64,000 nt of DNA from Planococcus citri (Eukaryota > Arthropoda > Insecta > Hemiptera > Pseudococcidae). The translations under genes and the position numbers were made by a program. The notes under the pieces were generated by a model. The model made no database searches. It saw only the letters and a list, made by a program, of their open reading frames with translations, and was not told where the DNA came from. Below, one piece after another: positions 55,442 through 64,000 of this stretch (positions are counted from its first letter, which is position 1; every line of letters begins with the position of its first letter). Location of the stretch: assembly GCF_950023065.1 (NCBI RefSeq), contig NC_088678.1, positions 74,805,590-74,869,589 on the forward strand. Direction: 5' to 3'.

Positions 55442-55680
55442 GTTCAAATTATCATCAGTGCTCAAAAAATGAAATGAAATAATTCTGAAGTTCAATTTTA
55501 GTTTCATTATTCATTCCAGTTGGGTTAGGTTTAAATTCATATCCTCAATTAGAAAAAAAAAAGAAGTATGGAGTTAGTTTCATGTAGTTTTAAAATTGTT
55601 GCATCTCAGTTAGGTTAAGTTGTTAAGTTGAAATCCACATCATGAACACTCAATACATGGGCACTTTGGCCAGCTCCAAT

Positions 55681-55900
55681 CGGGGGGGGGGGGGGGGTCC
55701 CAAACTACTCCACCTACTACATGTCTAGTCCTAGAAATAAATTGAAAGCGGGAAGACCTGTAACTTCTATGATAGAACTTTTTTGGGTCAATTGCAGAAT
55801 ATTCCGAAATGAAGTCTACACCGCCAGAAAAAGGAACATTAATTTGAGCACTACCACCCGTAGATCCGGCATTGGCAGGCATTGCGCCAAAAAAAGGCAC
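55681..55900 (-). CDS. Repeated - strand exon, copy 1
   Basis: On the - strand the frame reads GSTGGSAQINVPFSGGVDF, then SEYSAIDPKKFYHRS, then Arg/Ser-rich. Copies at 60300-60440 and 62720-62850 are open in the same frame, with length differences of whole codons. Here the 3' part diverges before a run of about 17 G (55681-55697). Unrecognised; Gly-rich, beta-prone. Confidence 0.35.
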
Positions 55901-55939
55901 AAATTTTTAAGTCGCTGATATAATAATGACGATGCCATG

Positions 55940-56200
55940 GCAAGATACAAGTAAGTAACCCCTTATATCGTGTACACTTTGTTATGTTCTTCCAAAAAGC
56001 ATTAAGCTCCCCAAAAATTGATGTTATTGTCGACACTTATGGTTTTTGACGAACCAGTAATGCTTGACAGTAGGCGCGAGACAAAATCCGGAGCCTAAAT
56101 CCGCAAACAAAACAAAAAATAGAACGGTCGCTCCTTTACATCAACCACAAGTGATTATTAATCGCGATCCATAAAATTATGCATTTTTTGAACACAAGTA
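55940..56200. repeat. SD10 copy a
   Basis: Matches 60440-60680 and 62840-63140 (AAGTAAGTAACC.., ACACTTTGTTATGTTCTT, AAAAAGCATTA, GAGCCAGTAATGCTGGACAT-type words). Confidence 0.6.
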
Positions 56201-56499
56201 CACAACATTGATCATTATTTTTTCTTTCCTCTTGCTTACTTGTTAGGTATTATCATAAAATAGTAGGTAATTTTTACAAATTTTTTCAACATTTTCAATT
56301 GATAGGGCAATTTAAAGTACCTATAATTATGCCAAAATTATGTTCAAAAACGCGTTTTTAGCCAAATTTTTGTAAAAAATCATGACCATTGCGGGGGTCG
56401 GACTTTGGAAAAAAGGTTGGGGGAGGTGGGTCAAGTAAATTTCGATGTTTTTTAACGTTTTGAGCTCAAACTAGACGATTCCCGCCGCTTTGTATTTGT

Positions 56500-57400
56500 T
56501 AACTTGATTTTCGGGGGGCACAACTATCTTCCTGATGCAAATATCAGCCCTCTAACCCCTTTTCAAAGGCTGCTAGGGGGTGTCAAAGTTTTCAGTGAAC
56601 TTGAAATATCACCCATTTCAGCAGTGGATTACTCGATAAGCGCGATACCTACCAAAATGGAACTTTTTCCAATAGTTAGGGGTTTTGAAGGGCTTTTCGG
56701 TGATATTAAAGCTCTTTAATACAAGTATGGAAATAGATTATGCTCTCAAGATAGTCATAGCATTTTACGTATGTGTTACGTACTGCGCATGGCAGGTTGA
56801 TGTCGTCATGCGGCGAAGCAACCAATGGGGTGCAACGTTGTAGGTGAACAGCTGATTTGATGCGTGCGTAGTACATAAAAATTACGTAAAATGCTATGAC
56901 TGGGTAATTCTCAGAAAAAGGTAAAATTCGTGTACATGGCAAATTTCTCAACGGTTTTAGCATGAATTTTTTTTTTTTTTTTTTGGTCCATTCAAGAATG
57001 ACCCCGCACACATTTCACACATGGTATTGAGGTTTTTAGACCCTCCTTTCATTGGTGTACATTTGATTTTATACCCCAAATGTCCTTCGACTTGGCTGTC
57101 ACACATCATGTTTTTGAAAATGAATGTTATAAAGTGTCATGAACTTCATTTTTTTTTGGAAAAATTGACACATTCTCATTATCATAGAACATGAAGGTCT
57201 CTTATTGTGCAAATTGCAATTGCAATAAGTCTATAGGAAGCTCACAATTCACATTTGAAAACTGTCACACACTTTTTGCGCAAATTTTCGAGCAATTTTC
57301 AATTATTTTTGGTAGCTTCCCAATCCAACATTTTTTTCTGGCGAGTGGCTGCACTGGTTCACTGTCCTCATAAAAATGTTACCCCGCGATGTTATTTTCA
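56500..57400. other. Inverted FB-B tail and spacer
   Basis: 56500-56710 is the FB-B tail in reverse (TGCTAGGGGGTGTCAAAG, CGATACCTACCAAAATGGAA). 56740-57400 shows an inverted word pair (ATAGCATTTTACGTA against TACGTAAAATGCTATG at about 56757 and 56883) and no gene. Confidence 0.45.
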
Positions 57401-58080
57401 AAACCTACGCAATGGCTCGTTCTGATCGTACTTGTCTCTGAAAATATGATATTTCGCAAAATTGGTGTCCTTCGGCTTGCCTTTTCATTTACCCTGATGA
57501 ACCCGTCAAAAACGATAATTCAGAAAGGGAAGTTATTCTACATGATAAGTACACATTTATTACGTGTTAAAAATCGAATAATGTCTAGTTGGTAAGGCTA
57601 GAAACGAAAAAAACGTTGAGATTGTCCTTCGGCTTGTCCAGCGCCCATTTGTCCTTCGACTTGGCCAAATTTCAGACAGCTGTACTTTTATCGCGCTAGT
57701 CGGCATATTACACGATAATACAAGCAAAATTTTACATTTTCTCCCTCCCCACACTTCACCTCTACCCCTACCAAAAAAATAAGTCCAGATTCGAACTCTG
57801 CGGCCTGAAAAACATAAATCGACATATTACACGATAATATAAGCAACATTTGACATTTTCCCCCTCCCCACGCCTCACCCTCCACCTCTACAAAAAAAAT
57901 AACTCCAGATTCGAATTCTACGACCTTGAAAACATGTCAATTGACATATTACACATCGATGAGGGTCGAATTCTAATTATCGCCGTTTTAGGGGGGCCGG
58001 GGTCCACAGTGGGGGGGATTGAATTGAGACCAACACTAGAAAAGGGATCTGGGACACATATACAAATGATTCCCACTTGA
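57400..58080. repeat. SD6 copy b, with tandem units of about 115 bases
   Basis: Direct copy of 46960-47760, with two to three tandem units at 57700-57960 carrying AAGTCCAGATTCGAACTCTG and CACGATAATATAAGCAA. A G-rich GGGGGGCCGGGGTCCACAGT follows in place of GGGGTCAGGGCCCACAGT. Confidence 0.75.
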
Positions 58081-58189
58081 AATTTTCCAAAAAAATGATT
58101 TTCGTTTTTCAAAATTATGCATATCAAAATCGACCCTTTTTCTGAGAATTACCCGACTATCTTAAGAGCATAATCTATTTCCATACTTG

Positions 58190-60320
58190 TATTAAAGATC
58201 TTTAGGTGATATTATTATAAAAATCAGTGTTGCTACTTTTTGTTTGTACTATAAATTAGCTCGAAAAATTTCAAAACGTAGTTTTCATGTTGTTCATACT
58301 CTCAAAACTTCTGAAAAAATATATTATGGACAACTTTGACATAGTGGGGGCAGACGTTACTGAGTAGAAGGAGAGAAGGAATTATTTGTTTTCCTATGCT
58401 AGTGAGTTCTAGAAATATCACCTTAGGAGTGAATATTTCCCTATTTGCCTGGATAGCTCAAGACTCTCTATATAACCAATAACCTGACATAACTATGCAA
58501 AAATCTATGTAACAAACGTTGAAATAAAGACAACCTACATTACAATTTAAAGAATTTATTATAACGTATTTATACATAGGACATCGGTTCTACCTATCGG
58601 TAGCCCAAGTCTACTACGATCCGTCATAAGGAAGTAAAATGCATCATTTATAACTAGTACCAAGTGCAGTTAATTAATTTCCTCGTAACATTCCTCCTAT
58701 TTAGGGAATGCTCACGAGTAGAAAAACAAGAAACCTATACACAAAATACACGATGAAGTCATGCAAAACACCATTGATAAAATATTAGGTAGGCATGGAA
58801 TTCTCCGATTCCAAACTGTCCACATTGACCATCTCTATCTGGGGTCCTACCAACACTAAGGACTTCAATGGCACCTTAACTAAACGAGATTTCACGTAAC
58901 ACTTCCCATAATTTACAGGTGTCCGGATACACCTCAAACTACCAAAAAGAACTACAATACAATTGATCATCGGATCAATTGATTGTCTAAATCAAATTAT
59001 ATAATTTCACACGCGAGGTGTTAACAAATAAAAACTTATTACTAATGTGACGAAGAACCATCTTGCTGCAGCTAATGAGACTAAGTGGAGAAAATGCCGC
59101 GGACTACTTGTATATATAATTTTTTAAGATAGTCACGTGACCAAAGGCTAAGATCTTTGTCGGCATTTTTCCCTATTTAAATAATCGACTCGCGGCCGGG
59201 AGCGCGATACAAAGACCTAACTTGTCATCATAAATCTGTCATTTAATTGATGACAAATTGCTAACTATTTTACCCTTCGCAAAGAACATGTTACCAAACT
59301 TTTCAGTTTCAGGGGTTCACAAAATCATCCCCCTTTAGGCGATGGAGGCAGTATGCCCTATATCAACTTTTCATGCTGAACAACATGTTAAAAAATTGAA
59401 ATGGCATTATTTCGTAAAGTCGATATTAAAAAATTGAAAGTTTGCGGAAAAATGCGATTTTTTGAGTCAAAATATAAAAAACAGTTGTGATTGGTGAAGT
59501 TGGCCCATTTGACCCTAATTATTACGTATCCCTTCACTCGATGAAATGAAATCACAAAAAAATAAAATTTCGAAAGAAATTTAATTTTTAATTCCAAACA
59601 TCAAAAAAAGTTTAAATTTATTCAGTTGTCTTATTTTGACCTCTTTTTGTTGTACCTATTTCATGAAAAAGTTGATAAAAATCACACTTATTGCAAAAAA
59701 ATTAAAAATCGTTCATTTTTTGAATCCTTTCGAATTTTTATTTTTTGTGATGAGTTCATTTCATCGAGTGAGCGGTCAAATGAGTCAACTTCGCCAATCA
59801 AAACTTTTTTTCATGTTTTAAATCAAAACATTGCATTTTTTCGTAATCTTTCAATTTTTTTAAATCGACTTTACGAAATAATGCCATTCCAATTTTTTAA
59901 TATGTTGTTCAGCATGAACAGTGTTGTCAATAATATATTTTTTCCAGAACTTTTGAGAGTAGAAACGACATGAAAATTACGTTTTGAAACTTTTCAAGCT
60001 AATTTTTGGTACGAAAAAAATTGGCAACACTGATTTTTATGATATCATCAAAAAGCCTTTCAAAATCCCTAACTATTGGGAAAAGTTCCATTTTGGTAGG
60101 TATCGCGGTTATCGAGTAATCTACCACTGAAATGGATGATATTTCAAGTTCACTGAAAACTTTGACACCCCCTAGCAGCCTTTAAAAAAGGGCTAGAGGG
60201 CTGCGATTTGCGCCATTGGTCATCCCTTCGGAATGCTTTCCACAAGAAAAATTTCAAAAAAATCGTCGACCCTTCTTACCACTTTTTGGTCGAATTGACG
60301 TGGAATGACCCATGATAGAG
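58190..60320. mobile_element. FB-B copy 3, split by LTR C
   Basis: The left arm begins at 58190 and is interrupted within GGACAACTT|..|AACTTTTCATGCTG. The remainder of the left arm (59366-59600), the right arm (59690-59960) and the tail (to 60320) follow. The uninterrupted order is seen at 61730-62730. Confidence 0.7.
58337..59365 (-). mobile_element. Solo LTR-like insertion, copy C
   Basis: Starts TGACATAGTGGGGG and ends CCCTATATCA on the + strand, with flanking ACTT on each side (four-base duplication). On the - strand the last part (GAGCTATCCAGGCAAATAGG) matches the 3' region of LTR A/B (GAGCTAGTCTGG..AAATA), and the terminus matches that of LTR B (TGATATAGAGG). About 1.03 kb, no pol frame. 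A 61-codon - strand frame (58785-58970) lies inside and is unrecognised. GC content is higher than around it. Confidence 0.65.
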
Positions 60321-60440
60321 CTTTCTTGGTTCAATTGCAGAATATTCCAAAATGAAGTCGACATTGCCACAAAAAGGAACCTTCATAATATGGACACTAC
60401 CACCTCTACCACCAGGAGATCCCAACACCTGATAATAAAA
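60300..60440 (-). CDS. Repeated - strand exon, copy 2
   Basis: Acceptor TTATTATCAG just above 60430, then open: GSPGGRGGSVHIMKVPFCG, VDFILEYSAIEP, and LYHGSFHVNSTKKW to donor GTAAGAAG near 60270. It has a five-codon insertion relative to copy 3 that keeps the frame. No neighbouring exon identified. Confidence 0.35.
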
Positions 60441-60999
60441 AAGTAAGTAACCCGTTATATGGCGTACACTTTGTTATGTTCTTTCAAAAAGCATTACGAC
60501 GCCTAAAAATTGATTTTACTTATGGCTCACTTGCTTATGGACACCTATATTTTTGACGAGCCAGTAATGCTGGACATTAGACGCGAGATGCAATTCGGAG
60601 CCGATTTAAACAAGTTTGAAATAAATCCGCAACAAAACGAAAATTAATAATATTGCGACCTTAAATTTATGCATTTTTTGAACATAAGATGTTTATCTAA
60701 CATTGCATACCTGTCGTCAGAGACCTTAAATTAGTGGAAATCAACTCATTTTATATGAGTACAATATTTTGATGGATTTTCTATTTCTTTTTTCTGCAAT
60801 GTTACACAACTTGTTACTTCCAATGCGTGAAAATGACGAACATCTTCCCTCCATCCTCCATCAACATACTCTCTGCATGGTTTGGACAGAAATTTTAGTG
60901 AGCCATCGAATGGAACTTGTTGAAAAATCTGAGCGAAATCAATGACTCTATTTTATTTCAAGTTTCACTTCAACGGAACAGATGTGAAGACCACTGACG

Positions 61000-61286
61000 A
61001 TGGTGCTGATGTTCTCGCTGCTGCTGTGTTTGGTTCCCATTGCTATGTTTGCTTTATGTTTCCTGCTGTTTTGCGGTTCCCGTTTTTATGGTTGTCTATA
61101 CCCTGTTCGAGATGAGCTGATATCCAAGTTACTCCACATCCTATGCGGCAACTTTGATCATGCGGCTTTGCTAATAGCCTATCACGCTGACCCTCACTCA
61201 CAAATTATAGATGAAGAAAGTAAGGAAGAGCCTGGTGATGAGATTAATCCGCCACTAAACGAAGCTTCAAATTTTGACAATTACGT
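61000..61286 (+). CDS. Exon with hydrophobic N-terminus and acidic tail, unrecognised
   Basis: From ATG 61000 the frame is open for 95 codons up to a good donor (AATTAC|GTAAGG, 61286/61287). Residues 1-27 are strongly hydrophobic (MVLMFSLLLCLVPIAMFALC..), a signal peptide or membrane anchor. They are followed by a GSRFYGCLYPVRDELISKLL segment and an acidic part (EESKEEPGDEINPP). GC content and codon use are clearly higher than in the flanks. It lies where the SD7 repeat unit (60710-61000) breaks off, while sister units continue into other DNA. Downstream exons would lie outside or in the repeats. No family recognised. Confidence 0.5.
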
Positions 61287-61324
61287 AAGGTACAATTCTG
61301 TTATTTTGTTTAAAATTGCAACAA

Positions 61325-61700
61325 AAAAAAACCTTCAGCCTTCAGCACTTTTTTTTCAAACTTGAAAAATGTTCTGTTTTTTTTTTTCAAAATTGCAAAA
61401 AAGCCCCGGTCTTTACCAAATTTTAAAAAAAAGTACACCAAACACTTTTCCTTTTTTTTTTTTTTTTAAATTGCTGTTATGATAATCATAAATCGAATTA
61501 AACATCAACCACGATCCAACAAAATGAATTACGCGTAATTTCCATTTTGAAAATTTAAAACGAAATTATAGATATACAAACTAAGTCGCAAAATACAAAC
61601 TTTCGATAAAATTTCACGAATTTTCTCGCAAAAGCTTTTGCCCTCACCTCTTCGCTTTTCTTTTTCAAATTTGAAATTTAAAACAAAAAACACTCACGCA
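61325..61700. repeat. SD8 copy b
   Basis: Direct repeat of 53785-54010 with an extra T-rich insertion at about 61370-61490. Confidence 0.6.
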
Positions 61701-61729
61701 CGTTTTCGTGATATGTATAATAAAAATCA

Positions 61730-62730
61730 GCGTTGCCACTTTTTTCGTACGAGAAATTAGCTGGAAAAATTTCAAAACACAGTTTTCATGTCGTTCATAC
61801 TCTCAAAAATTCTGAAAAAAAAAAAATATTATGGACAACTGTTCATGCTGAACAACATGTTAAAAAATTAGGATGGCATTATTTCGCAAACTCAAATAAA
61901 AAAATTGAAAGTTTGCAAAAAAATGTGATTTTTTGATTTAAAACTTGAAAAAAGTTTTGATTGGTGAAGTTGACCCATTTGACCCCCATTTTTACGTAGG
62001 TATCCGTCGAAAAAGTTGAAAAATACCGTCACTCGATAAGTAAATAAACTCATCACAAAAAAAATCAAAATTCGAAAAAATTCAAAAAATAAACGAATTT
62101 TAATTTTTTTGCTATGAGTATGATTTTCATCATCTTTTTCCTGAAATACGTCAGAAAGAGGTCACAATAAGACAACTGAATAAATTCAAACTTTTTTTGA
62201 TGTTTGAATTTGAAAATTGAATTTTTTCAAATTTTGATTTACGTATTTTCATAGAGTGAAAGGATTTTTTCAACGTTTTCAACGGATACGTAAAAATAGC
62301 GGTCAAATGGGTCAACTTCACCAATCAAAACTTTTTTTCAAGTTTTAAATCAAAAAATCACATTTTTCAGAAACTTTCAATTTTTTAAAATCGACTTTTT
62401 TGAAACTTTTCAAGCTAATTTTTCATACAAAAAAAAATTGGCAACACTGACTTTCATGATATCATCAAAAAGCCTTCCAAAATCCCTAACTATTGGGAAA
62501 AGTTCCATTTTGGTAGGTATCGCGGTTATCGAGTAATCTACCACTGAAATGGATGATATTTCAAGTTCACTGAAAACTTTTACACCCCCTAGTAGCATTT
62601 AAAAAAGGGCTAGAGGGCTGCGATTTGCGCCATTGGTCATCCCTTCGGAATGCTTTCCACAAGAAAAATTTCAAAAAAATCGTCGACCCTTCTTACCACT
62701 TTTTGGTCGAATTGACGTGGAATGACCCAT
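61730..62730. mobile_element. FB-B copy 4, complete with tail
   Basis: Left arm, loop, right arm and tail are uninterrupted. Useful as the reference for copy 3. The left arm reads TATTATGGACAACTGTTCATG at the site where copy 3 holds LTR C. Confidence 0.7.
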
Positions 62731-62850
62731 TATAGAGATTTTTTGGTTCAATTACAGAGTATTCCAAACTGAAGTCGAAATCACCACAAAAAGGAACATT
62801 AACATGGATTCTACCACCAGTAGATCCCAACACCTGATAATAAAAAAGTA
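62720..62850 (-). CDS. Repeated - strand exon, copy 3
   Basis: Acceptor TTATTATCAG above 62837, open for 47 codons: VLGSTGGRIHVNVPFCGDF, EYSVIEP, LYNGSFHVNSTKKW, donor GTAAGAAG. Same frame as copies 1 and 2. A 73-codon - strand frame (62921-63142) lies just upstream but is not kept in the 60.5-kb copy. Confidence 0.35.
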
Positions 62851-63169
62851 AGTAACCCGTTATATGATTTACACTTTGTTATGTTCTTCCAAAAAGCATT
62901 ACGACGCCTAAAAATTGATTTTACTTATGGCTCACTTGCTTGTGGACACCTACGTTTTTGACGAGCCAGTAATGCTGGACATTAGACGCGAGATGAATAA
63001 TTCGGAGCCGATTTAAACAAGTTTGAAATAAATCCGCAAACAAAACGAAAAATAGAACGGCATCATTCTTTCTTAGAAGAACCAGTCGCTTCTTTACATC
63101 AATCTCAAGGTTATTAATAATCGCGATCTTGAAATTATGCATTTTTTGACCATAAGATGTTTATCTAAC

Positions 63170-64000
63170 ATTGCATACCTGTCGTCAGAGACCTTCAATT
63201 AATGGAAATCAACTCATTATTTATGTGTACAATATTTTGATGGATATTCGATTTATTTTTTCTGCAAAGTTACACAACTTGTTACTTTCAATGCGTGAAA
63301 ATGACGAACATCTTCCCTCCATCCTCCATCAACATACTATCTGCATGGTTTGGACAGAAATTTTGGTGAGCAATCGAATGGAACTAATGACTCCATTTTA
63401 TTTCAAGTTCCACTTCAACGGAACAGATTTGAAGACCACAGGCGATGTTAATAATATTGCATACTCAGTTTGCCGTAAATACGAGTACAACAGACGACTG
63501 AGGACTGACGCTACGTATTATTTACGGCGAACCGAATATGCAATTCTTTTGACGTCTGGGTATTTTACAGCGCGATTTCTCGAAAAAAAACTTACTTTCA
63601 ATTCAGTCGAACCACTCCGAAAAGCTCGAAACCTAAACTTTTTGAAAGATTAAACCTGGACGTGAAAAATTAAATAAACTTTTGTTGAGAGGGGGGTGCA
63701 TGGGGTAGAAAATTTAAGCAAGCCATCAGCTAGTCGCTGATTGCAAGAGAGTTTGTGCATTTGCGTTTACCATATTGATTGATTATAATTAATTACCTAC
63801 TCTTTAAATTTCAACAACAGTACGAGGCCAAACTAACTTACACACATTGGAGAATTATATGTAAGTCTTGGATTTGGTATTGAAAATGGTAAATTGCTGA
63901 TTGGTCAAGTGTTGACATTTCATGTATGTACCTACAATGTACTTACTTAATACATTTGGCAGAAATATTTGGCTATGTTTATATTTGTATCTAAAATAAT
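63170..64000. repeat. SD7 copy c (runs off the window)
   Basis: Repeats 52500-53340 including the hairpin stem (GCATACTCAGTTTGCCGTAA with TTACGGCGAACCGAATATGC, 63457-63540). The 160-codon + frame 63171-63653 covers the hairpin. Its last part is frame-preserved in 52784-52999 (KKHFEF/KKLTFN..S-EP-RK), so weak coding cannot be excluded. Confidence 0.6.

Noticed and set aside
58337..59365. Reading this insertion as the 3' end of a Ty1/copia element (purine-rich AGGAGGAATG on the - strand)
   Set aside because: The ends are TG..CA with a four-base duplication on the whole 1.03 kb and it matches LTR B, so a solo LTR fits better; no integrase or RT frame.
1..64000. CRISPR array, bacterial genes, telomeric TTAGG repeats, rRNA
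   Set aside because: None of these patterns is visible by eye.

Overview
This is a eukaryotic nuclear window, most likely from an insect. The evidence is AT-rich DNA, short GT-AG introns, Tc1/mariner, RTE-like and Jockey-like elements, and a spliced mitochondrial enzyme gene with seven short exons. The many scattered GTAGGTACCTACC-like strings recall sap-feeding Hemiptera such as mealybugs; that is a weak inference. There are no bacterial operons, no rRNA or tRNA gene that I can recognise, and no CRISPR array.

The one gene I can name firmly is an intact seven-exon COQ3 (ubiquinone-biosynthesis O-methyltransferase, 306 residues) at 20924-22744 on the + strand. Two broken copies that keep their introns flank it. 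One at 3.3-3.8 kb carries exons 3-5 and one at 44.55-44.88 kb carries exons 6-7, so the locus has been copied and broken as DNA and not by retroposition.

Around COQ3 lies a cluster of small, unrecognised spliced genes (0.3-7.4 kb and 26-50 kb) that share one conserved promoter/leader block. Two gene bodies use this block. 'G' (two copies, 480-865 and 6871-7357) has three small exons. 'U' (about ten partial copies, 26-44 kb, with traces at 49 kb) is rebuilt from its copies as about six exons, starting MSPVQQ and ending in a conserved C-terminal exon. Most U copies are damaged, but exon phases and frame-preserving differences show it was protein-coding.

Other unrecognised coding pieces are: the last two exons of a + strand gene (29938-30196), the last two exons of a - strand gene (42970-43406), a hydrophobic-start exon (61000-61286), and a - strand exon present three times (55.7-62.9 kb).

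The rest is mostly repeats. Layout: 0-2.5 kb fold-back ends and a hairpin; 4.7-6.8 kb Jockey-like remnant and RTE-like LINE; 8-10 kb fold-back; 11.6-13.7 kb mariner-type element with a solo LTR inside; 13.9-16 kb nested fold-backs; 17.6-19.8 kb solo LTR carrying two further insertions; 23.4-26.3 kb large inverted repeat; 28.9-29.9 kb deleted mariner; 45.2-46.3 kb near-perfect 1.09-kb palindrome; 47 and 57 kb tandem repeats of about 115 bp; 54 kb 33-bp minisatellite; 58.3-59.4 kb third solo LTR inside a fold-back; 59-64 kb tandemly duplicated block.
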